Positions 56,141 through 64,000 of a DNA stretch of 64,000 nt are shown piece by piece. Positions within the stretch are counted from its first letter, which is position 1, and each line of letters opens with the position of its first letter. Below the pieces are notes generated by a model. The model was not told the DNA's origin, searched no databases, and worked only from the letters and a program-made list of their open reading frames with translations. This DNA comes from Pseudoxanthomonas sangjuensis (GTDB lineage: Bacteria; Pseudomonadota; Gammaproteobacteria; Xanthomonadales; Xanthomonadaceae). Where the stretch lies: NCBI RefSeq assembly GCF_010211755.1, contig NZ_PDWR01000011.1, positions 41,207 to 105,206 of the forward strand, written 5' to 3'. Made by a program: the position numbers and the translations under genes.

Positions 56141-57023
56141 TCAGCCGGGTAGCCGTTGTCCGAGCGACGCGATCCGCGCCCAGGGATCCGTGCGCAGGCG
56201 GGAAGCGCGCCGCATCGCGCCGGCCAGGTCGTAGTGGTCGCCGCCGCGGGTCGCACCGAGTTCTTCCCAGCGCAGCGGCATGGCCACCGGCGCGCCGTCT
56301 CGGGCGCGCAACGACCAGCCGGCGATGCTGGTCGCGCTGCGGTAGTTGCGCAGCCAGTCGATGAAGATGCGGCCGCGGCGCAGGTGCTTCGGCGCGCTGG
56401 CGACGTAGCGGTCCGGGTGGCGTTCCGCCAGCCCGCGCGGTGCGTTCGCAGAAATCCTTGGCCTGCGCCCAGTCCGGGCCGGCATCGAACGGCGCGACCA
56501 CGTGCACGCCCTTGCCGCCGGTCAGGCGCACGCAGCTCTCCAGTCCGTTGCGGCGCAGGCTCGCGCGGATCTCGCGCGCGGCGGCAACGACGGCGGGCCA
56601 GGCGACGCCGGGGCCGGGGTCGAGGTCGAAGACCAGCCGGTCCGGCCGGTCCGGCGTTTCCGCGTGCGCGCCCCAGGCATGCAGTTCGATGGCGCCGATG
56701 CGCACCAGTTCGAGCAGGCCGCGCAGGTCGTCGATGTACAAGTAGGGCGCGACGCCGCCGTCCTTTTCGGCCAGCATCACGCTGCGGACGTGCTCGCCGA
56801 TGCCCTTGCCGGGATGGCGCTGGAAGAAATGCGTGCCGCCGATGCCGTCGGGGCAGCGCAGCAGCGACAACGGACGGCCGGCGATCTCTGGCAGCAGGCG
56901 CGGCGCCACGGCATGGTAGTAGCGGGCCACGTCGCCACGCGTGATCGCGGTGCCCGGATAGACGATGCGCCCGGGTTTTTCGATGGCGACGCCTTCGATC
57001 AGCAGTGCCGCATCGTCGTTCAT
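56141..57023 (-). pseudogene. LigD-type polymerase/primase domain protein, frameshifted
   Basis: The N-terminal part is in one frame from the ATG at 57023 (MNDDAALLIEGVAI) through YPGTAITRGDVARYY, FFQRHPGKG, LVFDLDPGPGVAWPA and LTGGKGVHVVAPF. At about 56436 the frame breaks within CGGG. The C-terminal part continues in a second frame as LAERHPDRYVASAPK, then RGRIFIDWLRNYRSAT and beyond, to the stop at 56141. Removing one G joins both into one ~293-residue LigD polymerase domain, the NHEJ gap-filling enzyme. A real frameshift and a sequencing error cannot be told apart here. No Ku or ligase gene is nearby. Confidence 0.85.
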
Positions 57024-57053
57024 GCGCATCTCCCGGCAGGGATCCGGGCCATT

Positions 57054-58337
57054 TCACCACAATGCGTCGCGCAGCTTGTACCAGGCCATCGCCGCGACCA
57101 GCAGCGGCGTGCGCAGGGCGCGGCCGCCGGGGAAGGGGCGGTGCGGGATCTTCGCGAACAGGTCGAGGCGCTCGCTTTGCCCGCGGATCGCTTCGGCGAT
57201 CAGCTTGCCGGCGAGGCCGGTGGCGATCACGCCATGGCCGCTGAAGCCCTGCGCGAACCACACGTTCGGTTCGATCCGCCCCCAGTGCGGTGCGCGGTTC
57301 AGCGAGATGTCGATCATGCCGCCCCACAGGTAGTCGAAATCGACGTCGTTCAATTGCGGGAACACGCGCTGCATGCGCCGGCGCATCACCCAGCGCAGGT
57401 TCGGCGGTTGCAGCGTCGAATAGCTGGCGCGGCCACCGAACAGCAGGCGGTGGTCCGCGCTCAGGCGAAAGTAATCCAGGGCCCAGTTGGTGTCGGCCAC
57501 GGCCATGTCGTTGCGGATCAGCGAGCGTGCGCGTTCCTCGCCCAGCGGTCGCGTCGCGGCGATGTAGGTACCGACCGGCATGATCCGCGATTCGATTTCC
57601 GGGGCGATGCCGTGCAGCAGCGCGTTGCCGGCCAGCACGACGTGGCTGCAGCGGACTTCGCCATGCGCGGTTTTCAACGAAGGCTTCGCGCCGCGCACGA
57701 GCCGTGTCGCTTTCGACCGTTCGAATATCCGTACGCCGGCAGCCAGCGCGGCACCACCCAGGCCCAGCGCGTATTTCAGTGGGTGCAGGTGTCCGCTGAG
57801 CGGGTCGTACATCGCGCCGAGGTAGCGATCGCTGGCGAGTTGCGTGCGCAGGCGGTCGCGATCCCACCATTCGACCGGGTGGTTGTAATGATTGTGGAAG
57901 TGTTCGGTTGCGGCGAGCAGGTCGCGCTGTTGGCGCGGCTTGATCGGCACGGTGGCGTGGCCATCGCGCCAGTCGCAGTCGATGCCGTGGCGCGCGATGC
58001 GAGTGCGCAACCAGCGCAGGCCTTCCAGCGACAGGTCGAACATCTGCTTCGCGTCTTCGGGACCGACCAGCGCTTCGAGTTTTTCCTCGCCGCAGCCGAA
58101 GCCGGCGATGGCCTGGCCGCCGTTGCGCCCGGACGCGCCCCAGCCGATGCGCTCGGCTTCGAGCAGGACCACGCTGTAGCCGGCTTCGGCCAGTTCCAGC
58201 GCCGCGGACAGGCCGGTGTAGCCGGCGCCGACGATGCAGATGTCGGTGTCGATGCGGCCATCCAGTCGCGGCTGCTGCGGGAGGAGTTCGGCGCTGGCGG
58301 CGTACCAGCTGGGCGGGTAGGTCGAAGCGCCGGCCAT
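57054..58337 (-). CDS. puuB: FAD-dependent gamma-glutamylputrescine oxidoreductase (PuuB-like)
   Basis: A 427-residue DAO-family flavoprotein read from the ATG at 58337. The FAD motif is CIVGAGYTGLSAALELAEAG, followed by LEAERIGWGASGRNGGQ, a flavin-contacting element. The C-terminal WFAQGFSGHGVIATGLAG closes the site. It oxidises gamma-glutamylputrescine to the aldehyde. It starts 2 bases after the upstream synthetase stop, so both are one operon. Confidence 0.9.
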   Translation of the reverse strand: MAGASTYPPSWYAASAELLPQQPRLDGRIDTDICIVGAGYTGLSAALELAEAGYSVVLLEAERIGWGASGRNGGQAIAGFGCGEEKLEALVGPEDAKQMFDLSLEGLRWLRTRIARHGIDCDWRDGHATVPIKPRQQRDLLAATEHFHNHYNHPVEWWDRDRLRTQLASDRYLGAMYDPLSGHLHPLKYALGLGGAALAAGVRIFERSKATRLVRGAKPSLKTAHGEVRCSHVVLAGNALLHGIAPEIESRIMPVGTYIAATRPLGEERARSLIRNDMAVADTNWALDYFRLSADHRLLFGGRASYSTLQPPNLRWVMRRRMQRVFPQLNDVDFDYLWGGMIDISLNRAPHWGRIEPNVWFAQGFSGHGVIATGLAGKLIAEAIRGQSERLDLFAKIPHRPFPGGRALRTPLLVAAMAWYKLRDALW

Positions 58338-58339
58338 GT

Positions 58340-59722
58340 TCAGACCGCCCGCAGATACCACTCGTATTCGAGGTCGGTCACCTGCGCATAGAACGTGCGC
58401 ATTTCCTTCAGCTTCTGCTGGCCGTAGATGTGGCGGAAGCGTTCGCCGAACTGTTCGCGGATGAAGTCGCTTTCAACGAAGGTCGAGATTGCGTCGCGCC
58501 AGAACGGCTGCTTGTTCTCGGTCTGCTCGTAGGCGTTGCCGACGATGGCCGGTCCCGGGTCGAAGCCGTTGTCGATGCCCCACAGCATGCCGGCCAGCAC
58601 CGCGGCGGTGACCAGGTAGGCGTTGGCGTCGGCGCCGGCGATGCGGTGTTCGATGCGCATGTTCTTCGCATCGCTGTGCGGCACGCGCATCGCCACGGTG
58701 CGGTTGTTGTAGCCCCAGCATTCGTTCAACGGCACGAAGGCGTTGAGCACGAAGCGGCGGTACGAATTCGCGTGCGGGGCGAACAACAGCAGGCAATCGC
58801 CCGCGCTGCGCTGCAGGCCGCCGATCGCGTGCTTCAGCGCGGCGGCCGGCGCGTCCGGGCCCGAGGCGAAGATGTTGCGGCCGTCGGCGTCGAGCACGCT
58901 GGCGTGGACGTGCAGGCCGCAGCCGGCCTGTTCGACGAAGGGCTTGGCCATGAAGCTGGCCTGCATGCCCTGCTGCTGGGCAATGGCCTTGATCGCGCGC
59001 TTCAGGCAGATCGCGTCGTCGCAGGCGAGCAGGGCGTCGTCGCGGTGCCTGAGGTTGATCTCGAACTGGCCCGGCGCGTACTCGGCGACCGCGGTGTCGG
59101 CGGGGATGCCCTGCGCGGCGCAGGCCGCGGCGACCGCGTCGGTGAAGCCGCGGTAGTCGTTGAGGTCTTCCATGTAGTAGACCTGCGTGCTGCGGTTGCG
59201 CGCGCCGGTGTTCGGGTTGATCGCCGGTTGCGGGCGACCCTGCGCGTCGGGCAGGCGGTCGAACAGGTAGAACTCCAGCTCCACCGCGACGACCGGCTTC
59301 AGGCCGCGGGACGCGTAGCGATCGAGCACGCGCTTCAGCACCTCGCGCGGGTTTGCTTCGAAGGCGCCGCCAGCGGCGTCTTCCATCGACAGCAGCAGTT
59401 GCGCCATCGGCCGCGGTGCCCACGGGACGGGTTTCAGCGAACCGGGGACGGGGCGGCAGATGCGGTCCTCGTCGCCGATGTCGTAGCCCAGTCCGGTTTC
59501 CTCGACCGTGTTGCCGGTGATGTCGGTGCCGATCAGCGACATCGGCAGGCACACGCCGTCGGCGTAGACCTTGTCCAGCGCGTCGCGGGTCACCCGCTTG
59601 CCGCGCAGCAGGCCGTTCATGTCCGGCAGCAGCAGGTCGATCTGCTCCAGGCCGTCGATGCCCTGGAGGGTGGCGGCATCGGCGGCGGACAGCGTGGCGG
59701 TCGGGCTGGGATTGCGGGTCAT
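58340..59722 (-). CDS. puuA: Glutamine synthetase-family gamma-glutamylputrescine synthetase (PuuA-like), copy 1
   Basis: A 460-residue glutamine synthetase homologue. Beta-grasp start LLLPDMNGLLRGKR, metal site VAVELEFYLFD and EYAPGQFEINLRH, ATP site CGLHVHASVLD, and FAPHANSYRRFV are all present. Absence of the adenylylation tyrosine motif and the EYAPGQFEINL signature favour GlnA4/PuuA over GlnA. It ligates glutamate to putrescine. The gene leads a two-gene operon with puuB and is divergent from puuD. Confidence 0.88.
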   Translation of the reverse strand: MTRNPSPTATLSAADAATLQGIDGLEQIDLLLPDMNGLLRGKRVTRDALDKVYADGVCLPMSLIGTDITGNTVEETGLGYDIGDEDRICRPVPGSLKPVPWAPRPMAQLLLSMEDAAGGAFEANPREVLKRVLDRYASRGLKPVVAVELEFYLFDRLPDAQGRPQPAINPNTGARNRSTQVYYMEDLNDYRGFTDAVAAACAAQGIPADTAVAEYAPGQFEINLRHRDDALLACDDAICLKRAIKAIAQQQGMQASFMAKPFVEQAGCGLHVHASVLDADGRNIFASGPDAPAAALKHAIGGLQRSAGDCLLLFAPHANSYRRFVLNAFVPLNECWGYNNRTVAMRVPHSDAKNMRIEHRIAGADANAYLVTAAVLAGMLWGIDNGFDPGPAIVGNAYEQTENKQPFWRDAISTFVESDFIREQFGERFRHIYGQQKLKEMRTFYAQVTDLEYEWYLRAV

Positions 59723-59772
59723 GGTGGCCTCTGCTCGGCTCGCGGGCAGCTTAACAGAGCGGGGAGGGTGTC

Positions 59773-59813
59773 AAGAATACTCATCACCTGACTCGCGATA
59801 TGGCCGTATTCTT
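59773..59813. promoter_or_regulatory. AAGAATAC/GTATTCTT inverted repeat between puuA and puuD
   Basis: AAGAATAC (59773-59780) and GTATTCTT (59806-59813) are perfect inverted 8-mers separated by 25 bases. They sit in the 189-base divergent region. The spacing would place them about 2.5-3 helix turns apart. Confidence 0.35.
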
Positions 59814-59853
59814 CGCGGAATTGCGTTGCGGCGGCAAGATCGGTCGCCGGCGT

Positions 59854-59861
59854 GTTGTAAA
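59854..59861 (+). promoter_or_regulatory. Candidate PuuR site upstream of puuD (GTTGTAAA)
   Basis: GTTGTAAA within an A-rich GCGTGTTGTAAAAATAAAAC context. A related GCGTGTTGAAAAAACTTTAC context occurs at 51789-51808 by the puuR gene. Its position 50 bases before the puuD start fits an operator or promoter element. Confidence 0.35.
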
Positions 59862-59911
59862 AATAAAACGGCCGGGTTAATTTGCCTGCAAGCTTCCCAA
59901 GAGCCCCCACC

Positions 59912-60718
59912 ATGGCCAGCCTGCCGCTGGTCGGCCTGCCCACCGACCTCAAGCAAATCGGCGCGCACCCATTCCTCGCCGTCGGCGAGAAATATGCGCG
60001 CGCGGTGGTCGATGGCGCCGGGGCCATCCCGATCCTGTGGCCGACCCTGCAGCCGCCGCTGCCCCTGGGCGAACTGCTGGACACGGTCGACGGCGTGTTG
60101 CTGACCGGCGCGGTCAGCAACATCGAGCCGCACCACTACGGCGACGAACCCAGCTACGAAGGCAACCTGCACGACCCCGCGCGCGACGCCACCACGCTGC
60201 CGCTGGCGAAACTGGCGGTGGAGATGGGCGTGCCGGTACTGGCGCTGTGCCGCGGCTTCCAGGAGGTCAACGTCGCCTTCGGCGGCAGCCTGTACCAGAA
60301 GGTGCACGAGGTGGAAGGCCACCTCGACCACCGCGAGAATCCCGACGATCCGCTCGAACGCCGGTACGCGCCGGCGCACGCGGTCACCTTCAATCCCGGC
60401 GGCCTGCTCGCGCGCATCGCCGGCGCGCCGTCGGCGCGGGTCAACTCGCTGCACGGGCAGGGCGTGGCCAGGCTCGGCACCGGCCTGAAGGTCGAAGCGG
60501 TAGCGCCGGACGGCCTGATCGAGGCGTTCTCGCTTTCGAAGGGCGATGCCGACGGCGGCGGCTTCCTGCTCGGCGTGCAGTGGCACCCGGAATGGCGCGT
60601 CGCCGAGAATCCGTTCTACCTGAGCGTCTTCCGCGCCTTCGGCGATGCCTGCCGCAAACGCGCCGCGCGCCGTAACGCCGCCGGCACCGAAACCCGAACC
60701 GAGGCCGCATCGGCCTGA
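59912..60718 (+). CDS. puuD: Gamma-glutamyl-gamma-aminobutyrate hydrolase
   Basis: A 268-residue class I glutamine amidotransferase-like hydrolase read from the ATG at 59912. The nucleophile is in VLALCRGFQEVNVAFGG and the His-Glu pair in GVQWHPEWR. DGVLLTGAVSNIEP and HREN are PuuD-typical. It releases GABA and glutamate from gamma-glutamyl-GABA. Four bases separate its stop from the next synthetase start. Confidence 0.92.
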   Translation: MASLPLVGLPTDLKQIGAHPFLAVGEKYARAVVDGAGAIPILWPTLQPPLPLGELLDTVDGVLLTGAVSNIEPHHYGDEPSYEGNLHDPARDATTLPLAKLAVEMGVPVLALCRGFQEVNVAFGGSLYQKVHEVEGHLDHRENPDDPLERRYAPAHAVTFNPGGLLARIAGAPSARVNSLHGQGVARLGTGLKVEAVAPDGLIEAFSLSKGDADGGGFLLGVQWHPEWRVAENPFYLSVFRAFGDACRKRAARRNAAGTETRTEAASA

Positions 60719-60722
60719 CCGC

Positions 60723-62114
60723 ATGAGCCAACGCCAACGCCCGCGCAAGCCCGTCCCCGAGCAGACCGAGAACGCGCTGCGGCGCTGGCTGAAGGAGCGC
60801 AACATCACCGAAGTCGAGTGCCTGGTGCCGGACATCACCGGCAACGCGCGCGGCAAGATCATCCCCGCCGACAAGTTCAGCCACGACTACGGCACGCGCC
60901 TGCCCGAGGGCATCTTCGCCACCACCGTCACCGGCGACTATCCCGAGGACTACTACGAACTGGTGTCGCCGTCGGACTCGGACATGTACCTGCGCCCCGA
61001 CGCCGACACCGTGCGCATGGTGCCGTGGGCCACCGACCCGACCGCGCAGGTCATCCACGACTGCTACACCCGCGACGACAAGCCGCACGAACTGGCGCCG
61101 CGCAATGTGCTGCGCCGCGTGCTGGCCGCGTACGCCGACGCCGGCCTGCGCCCGGTGGTGGCGCCGGAAGTGGAGTTCTTCCTGGTGCAGAAGAACACCG
61201 ACCCGGACTTCCCGCTGCTGCCGCCGGCCGGGCGTTCCGGGCGGCCGGAGACCGCGCGGCAGTCGTACTCGATCGACGCGGTCAACGAGTTCGACCCGAT
61301 CCTCGACCTGATGTACGACTACTGCGACGCGATGGAACTGGACGTGGACACGCTGATCCACGAAACCGGCGCGGCGCAGCTGGAGGTCAACTTCACCCAC
61401 AGCGACGCGATGTCGCGCGCCGACCAGGTGTTCCTGTTCAAGCGCACCATGCGCGAGGCGGCGATGCGCCACGGCATCTACGCCACCTTCCTGGCCAAGC
61501 CGATGGAGAACGAGCCCGGCAGCGCGCTGCACATCCACCAGAGCGTGGTCGACGCGAAGACCGGCCGCAACGTGTTCGCCGGCCGGGAGCCGGGCAGGCA
61601 GAGCGCGCTGTTCATGCACTACCTGGCCGGGCTGCAGAAGTACACGCCGATGGCGATGGCGTTCTTCGCGCCGAACGTGAATTCCTACCGCCGCCTGGTG
61701 TTCGGCGAGATCTCGCCGAAGAACGTGCAGTGGGGCTACGACAACCGCACCTGCGGCCTGCGCGTGCCGCTGGACACGCCGGAGAACACCCGCGTGGAAA
61801 GCCGCTTCGCCGGTTCCGACGCCAACCCCTACCTGGCGATGGCGGCGACGCTGGCCTGCGGCCTGCTGGGCATCCGCGAGAAGCTCAGGCCGAGCCCGCC
61901 GACCGCCGAGAGCGTCGGCGAGGAATCCGGCAAGTACGAACTGGCGCGCTCGCTGGGCGAGGCGCTGGACGACCTGGAGAGCTGCAAGCCGTTGCACGCG
62001 CTGCTCGGGCCGCGCTTCGTCCGTGCGTACATCGCGATCAAGCGCAAGGAATACGAAACCTTCTTCCGCGTGATCAGTTCGTGGGAGCGGGAGTTTTTGC
62101 TGTTGAACGTCTGA
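60723..62114 (+). CDS. puuA: Glutamine synthetase-family gamma-glutamylpolyamine synthetase (PuuA-like), copy 2
   Basis: A 463-residue homologue of copy 1 with a different signature. ECLVPDITGNARGKIIPADK starts the beta-grasp, VAPEVEFFLVQ and ETGAAQLEVNFTH form the metal site, and GSALHIHQSVVD and FAPNVNSYRRLV the ATP site. Its divergence from copy 1 suggests a different amine (such as spermidine, cadaverine or diaminopropane), as with the multiple PauA enzymes of Pseudomonas. It is in an operon with puuD. Confidence 0.88.
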   Translation: MSQRQRPRKPVPEQTENALRRWLKERNITEVECLVPDITGNARGKIIPADKFSHDYGTRLPEGIFATTVTGDYPEDYYELVSPSDSDMYLRPDADTVRMVPWATDPTAQVIHDCYTRDDKPHELAPRNVLRRVLAAYADAGLRPVVAPEVEFFLVQKNTDPDFPLLPPAGRSGRPETARQSYSIDAVNEFDPILDLMYDYCDAMELDVDTLIHETGAAQLEVNFTHSDAMSRADQVFLFKRTMREAAMRHGIYATFLAKPMENEPGSALHIHQSVVDAKTGRNVFAGREPGRQSALFMHYLAGLQKYTPMAMAFFAPNVNSYRRLVFGEISPKNVQWGYDNRTCGLRVPLDTPENTRVESRFAGSDANPYLAMAATLACGLLGIREKLRPSPPTAESVGEESGKYELARSLGEALDDLESCKPLHALLGPRFVRAYIAIKRKEYETFFRVISSWEREFLLLNV

Positions 62115-62125
62115 TTGCCGTCACC

Positions 62126-62196
62126 CCGGGCGCAGCGGGGGATCCGCTTTCCCCTTCGTCCGGCGTGCGATAGGGCAGATTCCCCGCTGCGCCCGG
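62126..62196. repeat. Inverted repeat between the second puuA and aminotransferase genes
   Basis: CCGGGCGCAGCGGGG (62126-62140) and CCCCGCTGCGCCCGG (62182-62196) are perfect 15-base arms around 41 bases. It lies between two genes of the same direction and may be a repeat element or an attenuating hairpin. Confidence 0.65.
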
Positions 62197-62219
62197 ATGG
62201 CAAGGCATTGGAGATTGCA

Positions 62220-63584
62220 ATGGAACACCTCGACACCAAGACCCTGCAAAAGCTCGACGCGGCGCACCACCTGCACCCGTTCAACGACAACGCCGTACTG
62301 GCGAAGAAGGGCACGCGCATCCTGACCCGCGGCGAGGGCTGCTATGTCTGGGACGCCGACGGCAACAAGCTGCTCGACGCCTTCGCCGGGCTGTGGTGCG
62401 TCAACATCGGCTACGGGCGCAAGGAGCTGGGCGAAGCGGCGAAGCGGCAGATGGACACGCTGGCCTACTACAACAGCTTCTTCCAGTGCACGGTCGAGCC
62501 GACCATCGAGCTGGCGGCGAAGCTGGCCGAACTGGCGCCGGGCGACATCAACCACTCGTTCTTCGTCAACTCCGGCTCCGAGGCCAACGACACCATCCTG
62601 CGCCTGGTCCGGCACTTCTGGGCGGTGCAGGACCAGCCGCGCAAGAACATCTTCATCGGCCGCCACAACGGCTACCACGGCACCACCGTGGCCGGCGCCA
62701 GCCTCGGCGGCATGAAGGGCATGCACAGGCAGGGCGGGTTGCCGATTCCCGACATCCACCACATCGAGCCGCCGTTCTGGTTCGGCGACGGCGACGAGCT
62801 GTCGCCGGACGAATACGGCCTGGCCGCGGCGAAGCGGCTGGAGGACAAGATCCTCGAACTCGGTCCGGAGCGCGTGGCCGCGTTCATCGGCGAGCCGATC
62901 ATGGGCGCGATCGGCGTGTACATCCCGCCGATGACCTACTGGCCGGAGATCGAGCGCATCTGCCGCAAATACGACGTGCTGCTGGTCGCCGACGAGGTGA
63001 TCTGCGGCTTCGGCCGCACCGGCGAATGGTTCGGCAGCCAGTACTTCGGCTTCCAGCCCGACATCATGCCGGTGGCCAAGGGCATCACCTCCGGCTACAT
63101 CCCGCTGGGCGCGGCGATGTTCAACGACCGGGTGGCGAAGGTGCTGAAGGAGCAGGGCGGCGAACTGGCCCACGGCGCGACCTATTCCGGGCATCCGGTC
63201 TGCACCGCGGTGGCGCTGGAGAACCTGCGCATCCTGCAGGAGGAGGGCATCGTCGAGCGGGCCAGGACCGAGATCGCCCCATACCTGGCCCAGCGCTGGG
63301 CCGAGCTGGGCGAGCACCGCCTGGTCGGCGAGGCGCGCATCGCCGGCATGGTCGGCGCGCTCGAGCTGGTGCCGGACAAGCCCAGGCGCACATTCTTCGA
63401 AGAACGCGGTAAAGTCGGGGCGCTGTGCCGGGACATCGCGCTGCGCAACGGGCTGATCCTGCGCGCCACCAACGATTCCATGCTGTTGTCGCCGCCGCTG
63501 GTCATCGATCGCGCGCAGGTCGACGAACTGTTCGAGAAGGCATGGAAATCGCTCGACGAGACCGCGGCAGAGCTCGGCAAGTGA
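62220..63584 (+). CDS. spuC: Putrescine/polyamine:pyruvate aminotransferase (SpuC-like)
   Basis: A 454-residue class III aminotransferase read from the ATG at 62220 (GGAG lies 6 bases upstream). Cofactor motifs are FFVNSGSEANDTILRLV, LLVADEVICGFGRTG and the PLP-lysine in IMPVAKGITSGYIPLGAAMF. The DAAHHLHPFNDNAVLAKKG N-terminus is typical of SpuC-type enzymes. It transaminates putrescine or another diamine with pyruvate. It is upstream of a PotF-like gene. Confidence 0.9.
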   Translation: MEHLDTKTLQKLDAAHHLHPFNDNAVLAKKGTRILTRGEGCYVWDADGNKLLDAFAGLWCVNIGYGRKELGEAAKRQMDTLAYYNSFFQCTVEPTIELAAKLAELAPGDINHSFFVNSGSEANDTILRLVRHFWAVQDQPRKNIFIGRHNGYHGTTVAGASLGGMKGMHRQGGLPIPDIHHIEPPFWFGDGDELSPDEYGLAAAKRLEDKILELGPERVAAFIGEPIMGAIGVYIPPMTYWPEIERICRKYDVLLVADEVICGFGRTGEWFGSQYFGFQPDIMPVAKGITSGYIPLGAAMFNDRVAKVLKEQGGELAHGATYSGHPVCTAVALENLRILQEEGIVERARTEIAPYLAQRWAELGEHRLVGEARIAGMVGALELVPDKPRRTFFEERGKVGALCRDIALRNGLILRATNDSMLLSPPLVIDRAQVDELFEKAWKSLDETAAELGK

Positions 63585-63681
63585 CGCGGAAGGAATAGGG
63601 AGTGGGAAAAGGGTGCGACTGGCCGCGGGGCCGGGCGCGAACGGCAACGACGACGCCCGCGCGGGCGATTTGGAGAGTGCA

Positions 63682-63900
63682 ATGAAGCTGCGAACCCTGT
63701 CTGTGGCATTGGCCGCCTGTACGCTCGCCGCCTGCGGCGGCAAGAAGGAGGCGGGAGAGGCGGGCGCCCCCGCCCCCCCCCCCTGGCGCAACGGGGGCAA
63801 CGACCCCAAACGCGCGGGCCTCTCCGCCCACGACACACAACCGAAACTTCCGCAGGCGACCGGCACGAACACGGCCCACGCCGCGGTGGCCACCAACTAG
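63682..63900 (+). CDS. PotF-like polyamine-binding lipoprotein, 3' truncated and probably corrupted
   Basis: The ATG at 63682 follows GGAGAG. The signal has the lipobox LAAC (MKLRTLSVALAACTLAACGG). After about residue 30 the sequence loses normal character, with a C homopolymer near 63771-63782. In the same frame, residues ~49-71 (DTQPKLPQATGTNTAHAAVATN, stop, V) line up position by position with my memory of the PotF consensus DTIAKFEKETGIKVTYDVF-DSNEV. The stop (TAG 63898-63900) would be GAG in that alignment. The frame then continues open to base 64000. I read this as a polyamine ABC-transporter binding protein with heavy sequence error at a contig end. Confidence 0.5.
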   Translation: MKLRTLSVALAACTLAACGGKKEAGEAGAPAPPPWRNGGNDPKRAGLSAHDTQPKLPQATGTNTAHAAVATN

Positions 63901-64000
63901 GTGCCGGCGAGAAGAGCGCCTCCCCGCGTCTCGGGGCCCCACAGCGGCGGGGCCGCGGCCACATACCCCCTGCCGCCCGGCGCTCCCGTGGGCGTGTCGG

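Noticed and set aside
55953..57029. Intact 358-residue LigD-like protein
   Set aside because: Its last ~150 residues are a shadow with no LigD similarity; the real C-terminus is in another frame ending at 56141.

Overview
The window reads as ordinary chromosome of a high-G+C gammaproteobacterium, most likely family Lysobacteraceae (Xanthomonadaceae; Lysobacter, Luteimonas or a relative). This is inferred from the gene set (M2 dipeptidyl carboxypeptidase lipoprotein, OpgD/OpgH pair, Bpt leucyltransferase, GH92/GH20 glycosidases, DUF2007 protein) and from GTAG-headed palindromes of the kind known in Stenotrophomonas. No database search was possible. I see no rRNA, tRNA, CRISPR array, insertion sequence, prophage or recognisable defence island.

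Layout. 1-3.6 kb: a truncated VOC protein, then a flavoprotein, YaeQ and an acyltransferase on the minus strand. 3.6-7.6 kb: a translationally coupled GH92 alpha-mannosidase and GH20 hexosaminidase lipoprotein. 7.8-10.5 kb: an M1 aminopeptidase. 11.4-14.5 kb: gcvP behind a tandem glycine riboswitch. 14.5-20.6 kb: membrane and hypothetical proteins, a Bcr/CflA exporter, a MASE1 histidine kinase divergent from a LuxR-type regulator, and a zinc-ribbon microprotein. 20.8-26.7 kb: ACE-like M2 peptidase, YrbL-like protein, and a GNAT-minC-minD-minE operon. 26.9-28.7 kb: a second NarL-type two-component pair. 29-33.5 kb: SRPBCC/effector-binding protein, DUF423 protein, AlkA-like glycosylase, a low-G+C hypothetical, VanY-type peptidase, cytochrome b561. 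33.6-36.4 kb: a tightly overlapped membrane operon (40-aa membrane protein, SPFH, ribbon-helix-helix, DUF4177, CPBP protease, membrane/PH-like protein). 36.6-49.1 kb: purT, ankyrin lipoprotein, bpt, EF-hand protein, tesB, AmpD-like amidase, hydrolase and rlmKL, opgD-opgH, methyltransferase.

49.2-64 kb is a polyamine-catabolism region with four transcription blocks: (-) aminotransferase plus alanine dehydrogenase; (+) PuuR-like regulator, aldehyde dehydrogenase, MHS-family transporter; (-) gamma-glutamylputrescine synthetase and oxidase, with a frameshifted LigD-type polymerase and a hemerythrin downstream; (+) PuuD hydrolase, a second synthetase, a second aminotransferase and the start of a PotF-like binding lipoprotein. 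Together these can take putrescine through gamma-glutamylated intermediates to GABA and on by transamination, with alanine dehydrogenase recycling the alanine formed.

The most useful second looks are the SPFH-CPBP operon with its unannotated 40-aa protein, the LigD frameshift, the GTAG palindromes (one holds the stop codons of two convergent genes), an 18-bp repeat shared by the minC and ald downstream regions, and the last ~240 bases, which look like a PotF gene with heavy sequence error at a contig end.
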